Of a DNA stretch of 64,000 bases, positions 51,731 through 53,747 are shown one piece after another. The DNA comes from Chrysaora quinquecirrha (Eukaryota; Cnidaria; Scyphozoa; Semaeostomeae; Pelagiidae): the NCBI GenBank assembly GCA_014526335.1, contig JACTAT010000014.1, forward strand, positions 6,170,393 to 6,234,392. Direction: 5' to 3'. Every line of letters begins with the position of its first letter. Position 1 is the first letter of the stretch. A program made the position numbers and the translations under genes. The notes below the pieces were generated by a model that had not been told where the DNA came from, made no database searches, and saw only the letters and a list, made by a program, of their open reading frames with translations.

Positions 51731-53123
51731 GGTTAATTAGTTAGTTAGTTACATAGTTAGTTAGTTATGTAGTTAGTTACTAGATGTTTAAAGGTAAAAC
51801 ATACTTATAACATGTATCCCCAATATTTTGGCAATGATTGTATGTTCTTTATAAAATAAACTGGGTGTATATTGTAAAGCAAAGACTTTTGAATTCCAAA
51901 AATAGCATACATTTTTTCTCCGCAAAATTGTTTCCTCTGTCAACTTTGTTCCAGCTTTTAACACATCAGCTTCGATAACCACATAGCTGAAAATTGCATG
52001 AGCGATGAAATCCCAAGTAATTTTTTTCTTTTGTTTCAGCAAAGAATTTTCGTCAATTATTCTTTGAATTTCACTTTCTTTCAGTCTTTCTAGGAGCTTG
52101 TTGATGCTGCTCTAAAAGTATGAAAAATATGAAAATTTAATTGTTTTCTTTCTAGAGATCTCAGATTTCTGTTAATCAGCATAAAAGTCATCAAGACTAG
52201 TGAAGGACAGCAAGCAAACAAGTAAGCAATCTGTATTTGTTATCATAGTTCTGGCAGCTATACAGCAGCTGGTGATGACCTTTCCCCTTGCGACCCCAAT
52301 CTGATATTTTAGAACAAATAGGCTACCCTGGGTACTCATTTACCAATATCGAAAGGATGGACGTCTGACGAGTTGACTGTAGGCTTGTGGAAAGTGGTTC
52401 TGATGAGATTTAAACCCATGACTTGCTGACCATGACTGAAGGACTTGATTGCTCAGCCACACCACCTCTACTTATAAGGTAGTTGGCTGCTACTGCTTGT
52501 GCTGGGTAACCTACTAAAAATAACTAAAAATAACTTTGACCAAAGCACCCCATTCTCTAGAATTGAAGCTCATTGGCATTCTAAAACTTGAGCTAAGGAA
52601 TAATTTTTCCCCTGTTTTAAATGCCCCTCTCTTAAAATGTGCCCCCCTTGACCCAGGTACAGGTGCACAGCAGGCCGCCATGATGCCCTTATGCAAAAGT
52701 TAAAGAATTTATTATAGAAACCCTCTTTGAGTACGGTAGATGCAAAGATAGAAAAATTAAGAAATGTATGCATTTTGCGTTATATTTGCATCAGTAATTT
52801 TCGTCGAAAACCTGACTTGACAAAAAAGGGCGTAAGAGAGGCAGCTTTTTTAGAAAAGCTTCTAAATAGCTTTTTTGATAAAAAGGCTTCTTGTCAATAA
52901 TGCGCTATTGCCTCTTCGAGAAAATTTTAGGCCACTTCTCTCACAAAATTTTCTCGAGGCAACAACGCATGAACAAGAAGCCTTTTTATCATAAATTACT
53001 ATGTATTAAAAATTAAGGCAGCTTTAAAAGTAAAGCAAAACTTACTTTTCGCTCAGATTGTCGCTCTGAAGTAATACAAGTGCAATATTTTGAAATTTCT
53101 GCGGCTTGTGAGGCAAACGCCAT
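33..53123 (-). CDS. ATM: ATM serine/threonine kinase, 62 exons, 3' end outside window
   Basis: ATM is the nuclear PI3K-like kinase that responds to DNA double-strand breaks by phosphorylating SQ/TQ sites. The 62 exons listed separately here sum to about 8.3 kb of coding sequence (about 2,770 residues); human ATM has 3,056, so roughly 230 residues of the kinase C-lobe and FATC lie beyond the left edge. Landmarks seen, in order: N-terminal TAN-like helices (E1-E2), a basic nuclear-localisation-like CRKKRR (E10), the solenoid motif [20 protein letters not shown] (E31), CLGEIGPID (E36), [14 protein letters not shown] (E41), an SQ-rich segment followed by IGEPDGIYG (E42), FAT-domain repeats (E42-E57), and kinase motifs [12 protein letters not shown] and [15 protein letters not shown] (E59-E60). 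All introns are GT-AG. Phases chain correctly except at E12, E16, E30, E43 and E50, each off by one base. Identification is from remembered family sequence, but the match is extensive. Confidence 0.96.
266..745. repeat. GGGGGCTTATTCGAGG repeat region
   Basis: Repeated GGGGCTTATTCGAGGG blocks in the E62-E61 intron. Complementary ATAAGCCCCC blocks occur at about 35750-36125 and 22625-22690. No coding potential. Confidence 0.7.
803..958 (-). CDS. ATM: ATM exon E61, kinase N-lobe
   Basis: Encodes [25 protein letters not shown], matching human [25 protein letters not shown]. Then [20 protein letters not shown]. Confidence 0.98.
1276..1392 (-). CDS. ATM: ATM exon E60, kinase N-lobe
   Basis: Encodes [20 protein letters not shown] and [13 protein letters not shown], almost identical to human ATM. 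Confidence 0.98.
1446..1655. repeat. Tandem duplication of about 105 bp
   Basis: TTATTCGGATTTGATATGCG...AGAGCTAGCTAGC is repeated as TTATTCGGAATTGATATATG...AGAGCTAGCTAAGC in the E60-E59 intron. Confidence 0.7.
1750..1965 (-). mobile_element. tRNA-derived SINE, copy 1
   Basis: On the minus strand a box A-like TAGCTTAGTGGAAACG is followed by box B GGTTCGAGTCC and a unique body. A related copy is at 29905. It does not fold as an intact tRNA. Confidence 0.6.
2600..2740 (-). CDS. ATM: ATM exon E59, kinase ATP-binding lysine
   Basis: Encodes [24 protein letters not shown], matching human [20 protein letters not shown] QLVK. The final Lys corresponds to the ATP-contacting lysine of the PIKK fold. 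Confidence 0.97.
3430..3512 (-). CDS. ATM: ATM exon E58
   Basis: Encodes [16 protein letters not shown], aligned with human KLKNLEDVVVPTMEIKV, just before the kinase N-lobe. Confidence 0.93.
3613..3751 (-). CDS. ATM: ATM exon E57, end of FAT domain
   Basis: Encodes [20 protein letters not shown], aligned with human [20 protein letters not shown]. Confidence 0.92.
3856..4017 (-). CDS. ATM: ATM exon E56
   Basis: Encodes [20 protein letters not shown] (human [20 protein letters not shown]), then a Ser/Lys-rich linker [14 protein letters not shown] like the variable human linker. Confidence 0.95.
4090..4306. mobile_element. PIF/Harbinger-like MITE fragment
   Basis: GTCAAACATTGTTTGTCAAA and repeated internal blocks; only the left end is recognisable. 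Confidence 0.55.
4386..4502 (-). CDS. ATM: ATM exon E55
   Basis: Encodes [20 protein letters not shown], aligned with human [20 protein letters not shown]. Confidence 0.96.
4563..4690. repeat. AAAATGGTGTATTTA interspersed repeat
   Basis: Shares GGTAAAATGGTGTATTTA, CAGTCACTAGGATCTC and CGACCCTGGCTGTGAC with copies at about 12845-12990, 16371-16520, 21640-21790 and 25702-25760. Origin unknown. Confidence 0.7.
4827..4910 (-). CDS. ATM: ATM exon E54
   Basis: Encodes [20 protein letters not shown], aligned with human [20 protein letters not shown]. Confidence 0.96.
5721..5850 (-). CDS. ATM: ATM exon E53
   Basis: Encodes [20 protein letters not shown] and [17 protein letters not shown], aligned with human [20 protein letters not shown] and DRKRFLCKAVENYINCL. 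Confidence 0.95.
5987..6345. mobile_element. TA-flanked MITE, second copy
   Basis: CACTCTTTTTATTTTATAAG to CTTATAAAAAAAGAGTG, TA on both sides, same family as 38440-38812. A single end is also seen at 59688. Confidence 0.8.
7208..7257 (-). CDS. ATM: ATM exon E52
   Basis: A 50-nt exon [16 protein letters not shown] in the place of human EEVGLLREHKIQ. Phase 0 to 2. Confidence 0.83.
8171..8278 (-). CDS. ATM: ATM exon E51
   Basis: Encodes [20 protein letters not shown] then KSSTFEHKQ, aligned with human [29 protein letters not shown]. Confidence 0.95.
8831..8884 (-). CDS. ATM: ATM exon E50, probable frame break
   Basis: Reads [15 protein letters not shown] in the frame that joins E51 (human NYDGESSDELRNGK). 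E49 enters it one base out. It is 54 nt where 55 would fit, so a base may be missing near TTT at about 8874-8876. Confidence 0.7.
9682..9797 (-). CDS. ATM: ATM exon E49
   Basis: Encodes [20 protein letters not shown], aligned with human [20 protein letters not shown]. It ends in phase 2 at AACAT|GTAAGT. Confidence 0.92.
9888..10043 (-). CDS. ATM: ATM exon E48
   Basis: Encodes [20 protein letters not shown], aligned with human [20 protein letters not shown]. Confidence 0.95.
10415..10575. repeat. 22-bp tandem repeat (GTACTGATGGTATCCCTCCG)
   Basis: About seven degenerate units of CGATGTACTGATGGTATCCC in the E48-E47 intron. Confidence 0.85.
10635..10857 (-). CDS. ATM: ATM exon E47
   Basis: Encodes [20 protein letters not shown] and [17 protein letters not shown], aligned with human [20 protein letters not shown] and LVELSILARTFKNTQ. 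Confidence 0.9.
11736..11963 (-). CDS. ATM: ATM exon E46
   Basis: Encodes [20 protein letters not shown] and later [15 protein letters not shown], aligned with human [20 protein letters not shown] and LSRLQAIGELESIG. Confidence 0.93.
12560..12624 (-). CDS. ATM: ATM exon E45
   Basis: Encodes [20 protein letters not shown], aligned with human [20 protein letters not shown]. Confidence 0.95.
13055..13138 (-). CDS. ATM: ATM exon E44
   Basis: Encodes [20 protein letters not shown], aligned with human [20 protein letters not shown]. Confidence 0.92.
13265..13674. mobile_element. PIF/Harbinger-like MITE, TTA target duplication
   Basis: Terminal GGCCCTGCCCGAAGATCG pairs with GATCGTTTGGCCAGGCCC, flanked by TTA at 13262-13264 and 13675-13677. 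An unrelated short repeat is inserted in the left half. Confidence 0.75.
13871..13928 (-). CDS. ATM: ATM exon E43, probable frame break
   Basis: Entered from E42 the exon reads [10 protein letters not shown] (human VTYDLETA) and then hits TAG. The other frame, which joins E44, reads [12 protein letters not shown]. It is 58 nt where 59 would fit, so a base may be missing near the AAAA at about 13906-13909. Confidence 0.72.
14359..14603 (-). CDS. ATM: ATM exon E42, SQ-rich segment and FAT start
   Basis: Starts [20 protein letters not shown], an SQ-containing loop where human ATM carries its autophosphorylated Ser1981. It then reads [17 protein letters not shown] and [14 protein letters not shown], matching human LLLEIYRSIGEPDSLYG and LRTYEHEAMWGKAL. 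Confidence 0.97.
14735..15285. mobile_element. TIR element with CACTACTGTGGTGG ends
   Basis: Left end GCACTACTGTGGTGGATACG and GTGGTGGTATTTTTGCG is mirrored at the right end as ACGCAAAAATACCACCAC and TATCCACCACAGTAGTGCG. No coding capacity. A 5S-derived SINE is nested within. Confidence 0.75.
14931..15180 (+). mobile_element. 5S rRNA-derived (SINE3-like) SINE, copy 1
   Basis: The head contains CTGAGGTTAAGCTTGGTCGT and GGTCTGCATCTGAATGG, resembling the 5S rRNA internal promoter (box A GAAGTTAAGC, box C TACTTGGATGGGTGAC). The tail is (AAC)n. It is inserted inside the 14735-15285 element. Confidence 0.65.
15570..15783 (-). CDS. ATM: ATM exon E41
   Basis: Encodes [13 protein letters not shown] and [20 protein letters not shown], matching human VDYMRRQKRPSS and [20 protein letters not shown]. 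Confidence 0.97.
16215..16640 (-). mobile_element. tRNA-derived SINE, second family
   Basis: Minus strand has GGTTCGAATCTCACCAGGAA (box B). The distal end shares the GACTGTAGGCT and ACCCAGGGTACT blocks with 52215-52480. Another repeat (about 16371-16520) interrupts it. Confidence 0.5.
16750..16897 (-). CDS. ATM: ATM exon E40
   Basis: Encodes [20 protein letters not shown], aligned with human [20 protein letters not shown]. Confidence 0.93.
17105..17565. mobile_element. PIF/Harbinger-like MITE
   Basis: Begins GCCCTGGCCAAACGATCAAA and ends GATCGTTTGGCCAGAGCC, with internal AAACATTTGAAATTTGCTTG sub-repeats of the same family. Confidence 0.75.
17623..17880. mobile_element. PIF/Harbinger-like MITE, TTA target duplication
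   Basis: GGCCCAGGCCAAACGATGAA to GATCGTTTGGTCAAGGCC, flanked on both sides by TTA (17620-17622 and 17881-17883). Confidence 0.85.
18069..18272 (-). CDS. ATM: ATM exon E39
   Basis: Encodes [20 protein letters not shown], aligned with human [20 protein letters not shown]. Confidence 0.9.
18759..18912 (-). CDS. ATM: ATM exon E38
   Basis: Encodes [20 protein letters not shown], aligned with human KVRSAAVTCLKNILATKTG, and [12 protein letters not shown] like human LQPFRTSRKKF. Confidence 0.92.
18970..19200. repeat. Degenerate (AATCT)n array
   Basis: Pentamer-based repeats (ATCTAATCTA) with frequent substitutions, in the E38-E37 intron. Confidence 0.9.
19224..19326 (-). CDS. ATM: ATM exon E37
   Basis: Encodes [19 protein letters not shown] in the place of human WTFIMLTYLNNTLVEDCVK. 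Acceptor CATTGTAG is chosen because it keeps phase with E36. Confidence 0.85.
19477..19647 (-). CDS. ATM: ATM exon E36
   Basis: Contains [20 protein letters not shown], nearly identical to human AVGSCLGEVGPIDFSTIAI. Confidence 0.96.
19648..21283. other. ATM intron E36-E35, non-coding
   Basis: Contains the 5S-derived SINE at 19811 and a TAGACTTATT end near 20745; nothing else recognisable. Confidence 0.6.
19811..20055 (+). mobile_element. 5S rRNA-derived (SINE3-like) SINE, copy 2
   Basis: The better preserved copy: CTGAAGTTGAGCTTGGTC, then GGTCAGCATCTGGATGGGTG AC, then a body shared with copy 1 and an ACAACAAC tail. Confidence 0.7.
21284..21407 (-). CDS. ATM: ATM exon E35
   Basis: Encodes [20 protein letters not shown], aligned with human [20 protein letters not shown]. 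Confidence 0.85.
21993..22142 (-). CDS. ATM: ATM exon E34
   Basis: Encodes [20 protein letters not shown] and [10 protein letters not shown], aligned with human VLDLLKYLVIDNKDNENLY and LLDPFPDHVVF. Confidence 0.88.
22344..22421 (-). CDS. ATM: ATM exon E33
   Basis: Encodes [20 protein letters not shown], aligned with human [20 protein letters not shown]. Confidence 0.84.
22800..22889. mobile_element. PIF/Harbinger-like MITE, right end only
   Basis: ACGTGGACAAACGGTCAAAC through TTTGGCCAGGGCC followed by TTA, immediately left of the E32 donor. Confidence 0.6.
22927..23214 (-). CDS. ATM: ATM exon E32
   Basis: A 96-codon exon with [20 protein letters not shown] and [20 protein letters not shown], matching human [20 protein letters not shown]. 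Confidence 0.93.
23505..23625 (-). CDS. ATM: ATM exon E31
   Basis: Encodes [20 protein letters not shown] then EYLANCHQK, one of the strongest matches in the gene (human [20 protein letters not shown] NCHKT). Confidence 0.96.
23736..23843 (-). CDS. ATM: ATM exon E30, internal frame break
   Basis: The first part reads [19 protein letters not shown], in phase with E29 and matching human ISNLPEIVVELLMTL. The last part reads [15 protein letters not shown] in a different frame, in phase with E31. The first frame runs into a stop. Length is 108; 107 or 110 would fit, so one T too many in the T5 run at about 23785-23789 is the simplest fix. Confidence 0.8.
24063..24330 (-). CDS. ATM: ATM exon E29
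   Basis: Encodes [20 protein letters not shown] and [15 protein letters not shown], matching human [20 protein letters not shown] and KILVNILPYFAYE. Confidence 0.92.
24474..24570. repeat. Inverted repeat related to GTACTG array
   Basis: AATGTCTGTGCAGTACAGTG GAGG is mirrored by CCTCCACTGTGCTGCACAGA CATT. Similar units form the array at 10415-10575. Confidence 0.8.
24753..24910 (-). CDS. ATM: ATM exon E28
   Basis: Encodes [20 protein letters not shown], matching human [20 protein letters not shown]. It ends at KEFLR across the junction. Confidence 0.9.
25240..25410 (-). CDS. ATM: ATM exon E27
   Basis: Encodes [20 protein letters not shown] then EKKALALLF, matching human [20 protein letters not shown] ALFAL. 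Confidence 0.9.
26002..26207 (-). CDS. ATM: ATM exon E26
   Basis: Encodes [20 protein letters not shown], matching human [20 protein letters not shown]. It continues [14 protein letters not shown]. Confidence 0.93.
26412..26466 (-). CDS. ATM: ATM exon E25
   Basis: Encodes [18 protein letters not shown], matching human EADPYSKWAILNVMGKDF. Confidence 0.86.
26576..26648 (-). CDS. ATM: ATM exon E24
   Basis: Encodes [20 protein letters not shown], matching human [20 protein letters not shown]. Confidence 0.9.
26649..28086. other. ATM introns around E23, non-coding
   Basis: Outside E23 there is a (GAAA)n tract at about 26938-26977 and AT-rich unique sequence; no coding exon found. Confidence 0.5.
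27328..27486 (-). CDS. ATM: ATM exon E23
   Basis: Encodes [20 protein letters not shown] and ends KILSAFW across the junction, matching human LTVIGAFWHL. Confidence 0.87.
28087..28169 (-). CDS. ATM: ATM exon E22
   Basis: Encodes [20 protein letters not shown], aligned with human [20 protein letters not shown]. Confidence 0.83.
28393..28428 (-). CDS. ATM: ATM exon E21 (12 codons)
   Basis: Encodes [12 protein letters not shown], matching human STLEPTKSLHLHM. It is shorter than the human segment; about 15-20 residues after it have no counterpart. Confidence 0.78.
28578..28700. mobile_element. PIF/Harbinger-like MITE, left end only
   Basis: GCCCTGACCAAACGATCAAA CATTG, cut off by the adjoining foldback element at 28705. 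Confidence 0.6.
28705..29028. mobile_element. 324-bp foldback MITE, TTA target duplication
   Basis: Arms of about 110 bp: GGCTGGATTACACTAGCATC at the left and GATGCTAGTGTAATCCGGCC at the right, flanked by TTA on both sides. The near-perfect arms suggest recent insertion. Confidence 0.9.
29097..29263 (-). CDS. ATM: ATM exon E20
   Basis: Encodes [20 protein letters not shown] and ends PLIDFLDR, which runs on into E21 TFEPTSVLH. Human has KLLMLIDSSTLEPTKSLH here. Confidence 0.86.
29320..29640. repeat. 23-bp minisatellite
   Basis: About 12 copies of a 23-bp unit (core ATTATGACTATGAATTATCA) in the E20-E19 intron, degenerating at both ends. Confidence 0.9.
29723..29885 (-). CDS. ATM: ATM exon E19, acidic loop
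   Basis: Encodes an acidic disordered stretch with [10 protein letters not shown] and [14 protein letters not shown], like the human loop [20 protein letters not shown]. Confidence 0.82.
29905..30080 (-). mobile_element. tRNA-derived SINE, copy 2
   Basis: Shares AATGA AATCGCCGAGTA and the anticodon-arm region with copy 1 at 1750, but its box B has decayed (GGTTTGAGTTCC on the minus strand). Confidence 0.55.
30150..30588. mobile_element. TIR element with CCAGGGTGAATAGG ends
   Basis: CCAGGGTGAATAGGCCTCTA at the left is mirrored by TAGAGGTCCTATTGACCCTG at the right. A lone left end is at 14215-14262. Confidence 0.75.
30629..30715 (-). CDS. ATM: ATM exon E18
   Basis: Encodes [20 protein letters not shown], a weakly conserved helix, with TTTTTTTTCAG acceptor and AAT|GTAAGT donor. 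Confidence 0.75.
30716..31543. other. ATM intron E18-E17, non-coding
   Basis: No gene or clear repeat seen. Confidence 0.5.
31544..31813 (-). CDS. ATM: ATM exon E17
   Basis: A 90-codon exon starting [16 protein letters not shown] and ending [10 protein letters not shown]. It is an alpha-helical HEAT segment in the place of human LVRCSRLLVGVLGCYCYMG. Confidence 0.85.
32297..32531. mobile_element. PIF/Harbinger-like MITE, degraded
   Basis: GGCCCCGGGAAAATGATCAA to TTTGATTATTTCGCCAGGGGC, the same family with mutated ends. Confidence 0.65.
32555..32653 (-). CDS. ATM: ATM exon E16, internal frame break
   Basis: Entered from E15 it reads [11 protein letters not shown]. The end, which must join E17 in phase 0, reads [20 protein letters not shown] in another frame. 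The E17-compatible frame has an in-frame TGA inside the exon. One base is missing around the AAA at about 32602-32604: length is 99, and 100 would fit. Together the halves match human [20 protein letters not shown]. Confidence 0.75.
32857..32900 (-). CDS. ATM: ATM exon E15
   Basis: Short exon [14 protein letters not shown] in a variable loop. Phase 0 to 2, joining E14 and E16. Confidence 0.72.
32930..33245 (+). repeat. (ACAATG)n microsatellite
   Basis: Imperfect hexamer array of ACAATG/ACAAAG with GATGATGAC interruptions, adjoining the 5' end of the LINE. Confidence 0.9.
33246..34632 (+). pseudogene. 5'-truncated non-LTR retrotransposon reverse transcriptase, frameshifted
   Basis: Position 33254 onward encodes an RT domain: [57 protein letters not shown] and the catalytic FADDT. 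Around 34130 the frame shifts and the C-terminal part continues to the stop near 34632 ([18 protein letters not shown]). The endonuclease and ORF1 are absent, so it is a dead CR1/L2/Jockey-like copy. It lies antisense in the intron between E15 and E14. Confidence 0.9.
33246..35088 (+). mobile_element. LINE copy with (TTGAA)n 3' tail
   Basis: The whole insertion: RT fragment, a 3' region with (TA)n and A-rich stretches at 34733-34920, and a short (TTGAA)n tail at about 35063-35087, typical of CR1/L2-type 3' ends. The 5' break is in an (ACAATG)n tract. Confidence 0.75.
35128..35200 (-). CDS. ATM: ATM exon E14
   Basis: Encodes [20 protein letters not shown], aligned with human [20 protein letters not shown]. 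Confidence 0.83.
35320..35418 (-). CDS. ATM: ATM exon E13
   Basis: Encodes [20 protein letters not shown], a weakly conserved HEAT helix pair. Support comes from splice sites and exact phase with E12 and E14. Confidence 0.78.
36378..36578 (-). CDS. ATM: ATM exon E12, frame break
   Basis: Most of the exon reads [20 protein letters not shown] and later [18 protein letters not shown] in one frame, which joins E13 correctly. That frame does not join E11: entered in phase 0 the exon starts GIIDIF and soon meets a stop. Length is 201 where 200 would fit, so one base may be extra near the T5 run at about 36563-36567. An unseen exon between E11 and E12 is the alternative. Confidence 0.7.
37712..38108. 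mobile_element. PIF/Harbinger-like MITE, degraded
   Basis: Internal AACATTTGAAATTTGCTTTA repeats and the right end ACAATGTTTGATTGTTTGAC; the terminal bases have decayed. Confidence 0.65.
38129..38333 (-). CDS. ATM: ATM exon E11
   Basis: Encodes [20 protein letters not shown] and later [15 protein letters not shown], aligned with human KLWNKIWCITFRGISS. It ends in phase 0 (AAG|GTATT). Confidence 0.85.
38440..38812. mobile_element. TA-flanked MITE with CACTCTTTTTTTATAAGAA ends
   Basis: Left CACTCTTTTTTTATAAGAAA and right TTTCTTATAAAAAAAGAGTG are exact complements with TA outside each end, suggesting a Tc1/mariner-type origin. Confidence 0.85.
38957..39220. mobile_element. PIF/Harbinger-like MITE, TAA target duplication
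   Basis: GGCTCTGGCCAAACGATCAA to TTGATCGTTTGACCACGGCC, flanked by TAA at 38954-38956 and 39221-39223. Confidence 0.85.
39533..40077 (+). repeat. (ACAATA)n / (ACAATG)n microsatellite
   Basis: About 545 bp of mostly ACAATA hexamers with ACAATG and AAT-triplet patches. Open frames across it are artefacts of the repeat. It lies in the E11-E10 intron. Confidence 0.95.
40078..40139. repeat. Perfect hairpin at the end of the microsatellite
   Basis: GCGATAAACAGC...GAATCATC is followed after a short loop by GATGATTC...GCTGTTTATCGC, giving a stem of about 22 bp. Confidence 0.85.
40226..40319 (-). CDS. ATM: ATM exon E10 with basic NLS-like motif
   Basis: Encodes [20 protein letters not shown], the counterpart of human [20 protein letters not shown], so the basic cluster is conserved. 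Donor CATG|GTAAT. Confidence 0.88.
40455..40509 (-). CDS. ATM: ATM exon E9
   Basis: Short exon [18 protein letters not shown] in the poorly conserved linker before the basic nuclear-localisation-like motif. It is supported by splice sites and phase. Confidence 0.75.
41010..41070 (-). CDS. ATM: ATM exon E8
   Basis: Encodes [20 protein letters not shown], matching human [20 protein letters not shown]. Phase 2 to 0. Confidence 0.85.
41160..42130. repeat. 113-bp satellite array
   Basis: The motif TTCACCAAAAGTGTTGAAAC recurs at 41446, 41538, 41651, 41764, 41878 and about 42021. Alternate units match best, giving a higher-order dimer near 227 bp. It fills the E8-E7 intron. Confidence 0.85.
42180..42448. 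mobile_element. PIF/Harbinger-like MITE
   Basis: GGCCCTAGCCAAACAATCAA to GATCGTTTGGCCGAGG in the E8-E7 intron. Confidence 0.75.
42728..42801 (-). CDS. ATM: ATM exon E7
   Basis: Encodes [20 protein letters not shown], aligned with human [20 protein letters not shown]. A polypyrimidine TTTTTTTCTAG acceptor precedes it. Confidence 0.85.
42960..43397. mobile_element. PIF/Harbinger-like MITE, long copy
   Basis: GGCACTGGCCAGCCGGTCAA to GATCGTTTGGCCAGGGCC with internal duplicated segments. Confidence 0.75.
43430..43615. repeat. Degenerate (GAATG/GAAAT)n tract
   Basis: Pentamer-like GGAATGGAAC/GAAATGAA repeats in the E7-E6 intron. Confidence 0.8.
43655..43759 (-). CDS. ATM: ATM exon E6
   Basis: Encodes [20 protein letters not shown], aligned with human EVIIELFQLQIYIHHPKGA. 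It is 35 codons, phase 0 to 0. Confidence 0.88.
44980..45476. mobile_element. CpG-rich TIR element, TA flanks
   Basis: AAGCCGGTTTTCCACTAGGC at the left, GTCTAGTGGAAAAATCGGCTT at the right, TA outside both. Contains many CGCG sites unlike the surrounding introns. Confidence 0.75.
45569..45728 (-). CDS. ATM: ATM exon E5
   Basis: Contains [20 protein letters not shown], matching human RIRVCELGDEILPTLLYIW, and ends AAG|GTATTC. Confidence 0.9.
46164..46293. mobile_element. MITE with TAGACTTATT ends
   Basis: TAGACTTATTGCTTGCGTC mirrored by GACTCACGTAATAAGTCTA. Related single ends at about 20745, 46110 and 48222. Confidence 0.75.
46606..46830. mobile_element. Foldback element with AAGATGGCGGC in each arm
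   Basis: Arms of about 90 bp: CAATAGAGGTTTCCGCAAAA then GATGGCGGCCG, mirrored to the end (CGGCCATCTTTTGCGGAAGC). Also GAATTCTGGGAATAATTTCC and its complement near the centre. Confidence 0.85.
47080..47525. mobile_element. GC-rich inverted element with CAGCCCGGGCTG blocks
   Basis: GAGAGTTTTCAGCCCGGGCT at the left and AGCCCGGGCTGAAAACTCTC at the right, with further CAGCCCGGGCTG palindromes inside. Confidence 0.75.
47599..47764 (-). CDS. ATM: ATM exon E4
   Basis: HEAT-solenoid segment beginning [20 protein letters not shown], aligned with human [20 protein letters not shown]. It begins and ends in phase with its neighbours. Confidence 0.88.
48293..48443. mobile_element. MITE with TAGACTTATT ends
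   Basis: TAGACTTATTAATCGAGTC mirrored by AACTCGTGTAATAAGTCTA, with a GTTGTTGTTGTT stretch inside. Confidence 0.75.
49627..49775. mobile_element. Foldback element
   Basis: GAGACCTCTTCCGGAGCTGC and AACAACAACAACATCAATTA are mirrored after a GGGGGGAGGGAG loop by TGTTGTTGTTGGTGTTCAGA and CTCGGGAAGAGGTC. Confidence 0.85.
49910..50074 (-). CDS. ATM: ATM exon E3
   Basis: Encodes [17 protein letters not shown] and then [19 protein letters not shown], parallel to human APRLKCQELLNYIM and SNILLKDILSVRKYW. The acceptor is GCATAG and the donor CAAA|GTAAGG. Confidence 0.85.
50891..51256. mobile_element. hAT-type MITE with perfect 8-bp target duplication
   Basis: Starts CAGTACCGTCGAGAA and ends CTCTCGACCGCCCTG. 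GCCTTATT flanks both ends exactly (50883-50890 and 51257-51264). The length is 366 bp with a G-rich start. Confidence 0.9.
51265..51615. mobile_element. TIR element flanking the hAT insertion
   Basis: TGTTTCTGACGTTTATGCTC near the left pairs with GAGTATAAACGTCTGAAACA near the right. Related single ends occur at about 49305 and 50826. Confidence 0.6.
51652..51781. repeat. (TTAG)n microsatellite
   Basis: TTAGTTAG tetramers with a few GGTTAG variants, in the E3-E2 intron. Confidence 0.95.
51805..52111 (-). CDS. ATM: ATM exon E2, TAN-like region
   Basis: Encodes helices beginning [19 protein letters not shown] and the conserved [14 protein letters not shown], which match the ATM/Tel1 N-terminal region. 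The donor is uncertain: GTATGC at 51910-51909 would end the exon at RRKN, but only the later donor (ATAA|GTATG) leaves the phase that E3 needs. Confidence 0.75.
52205..52480 (-). mobile_element. tRNA-derived SINE, second family
   Basis: Box A-like GTGGTGTGGCTGAGCAA and decayed box B GGTTTAAATCTCATC on the minus strand, with the same 3' body as the copy near 16215. Confidence 0.5.
52868..53005. repeat. Foldback in ATM intron 1
   Basis: GATAAAAAGGCTTCTTGTCA and CTCTTCGAGAAAATTTT are mirrored by AAAATTTTCTCGAGGCAACA and AACAAGAAGCCTTTTTATCA, stem of about 55 bp. Confidence 0.85.
53046..53123 (-). CDS. ATM: ATM exon E1 (start codon)
   Basis: Starts [10 protein letters not shown] and ends SERQSERK at AAA|GTAAG. 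The ATG context (AAAATGG) is favourable. The 26 residues align with the human N-terminus, which ends this segment in TERKK. Confidence 0.88.
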
Positions 53124-53747
53124 TTTGGAACGTGCGGTGCAGAAATAGATTCAAAGATGGCGGCACTTTTGACGCTCTTGTAACCACAGGGAAGCAATAA
53201 TCAAGAAATAGGTGTTGTGAGAATCGGGAGAGTCAGGACGCATGTGCAGTTGGTGCACAGACAGGACATGTCCCAATTTCGTCAAAGTTTGGTACAGTAT
53301 TTCACGGTCAGGCCCGTTGGAAGGGGGTGTTGCTAAGGGGCTGCAGCCCCCTTTTTTCGAAAACAATAGTTTGATGTTATCAATCATTACGTAATCAAAT
53401 ACTTTTCAATGGTTTATCATCCCCAACCGACCTCCTCGGACCTCCTTTCCGACGGGCTTACGGCTTAAGGGTTAATCAGTGGCACAGTACATCACGACAT
53501 TCAACAATTTCAGTGCTGTCTTTTGTATTTGGAAAGACCCCATAAATAATCTAGATAGCTGTTCATCAAAACTCGATCTCTTTTGTGTTGAAATTGAAAT
53601 TTGAGTCATATGTAATGATCGGATTGAAGTTCCTTCGCTTATTAAAGGGCACAAGGGCAATCCATCAATCTCTTCTTGGTCAGGCAAGCTAACAGGCTAC
53701 AGGGAAAGGACAAAAAATCTTGCGCTTTCGATTTTACTGATTCAGCG
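53124..53747. other. Divergent intergenic region between ATM and the FZ cluster
   Basis: About 620 bp separate the two start codons. It must hold the ATM 5' UTR and either a shared or two adjacent promoters. No coding exon was seen. The last 70 bases (for example TTGCGCTTT) resemble the leader of the second FZ gene, so the 5' UTR was duplicated with the coding exon. Confidence 0.6.
53154..53164 (+). promoter_or_regulatory. AAGATGGCGGC motif upstream of ATM start
   Basis: AAGATGGCGGC lies 31 bases upstream of the ATM start codon. This is the YY1-type motif common near transcription starts of animal housekeeping genes. It sits in the gap between the divergent ATM and FZ genes. Confidence 0.5.

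Noticed and set aside
33..53123. ATM as a processed or decayed pseudogene
   Set aside because: Introns and almost all splice sites are intact and 57 exons are in phase; isolated homopolymer indels fit sequence error better.
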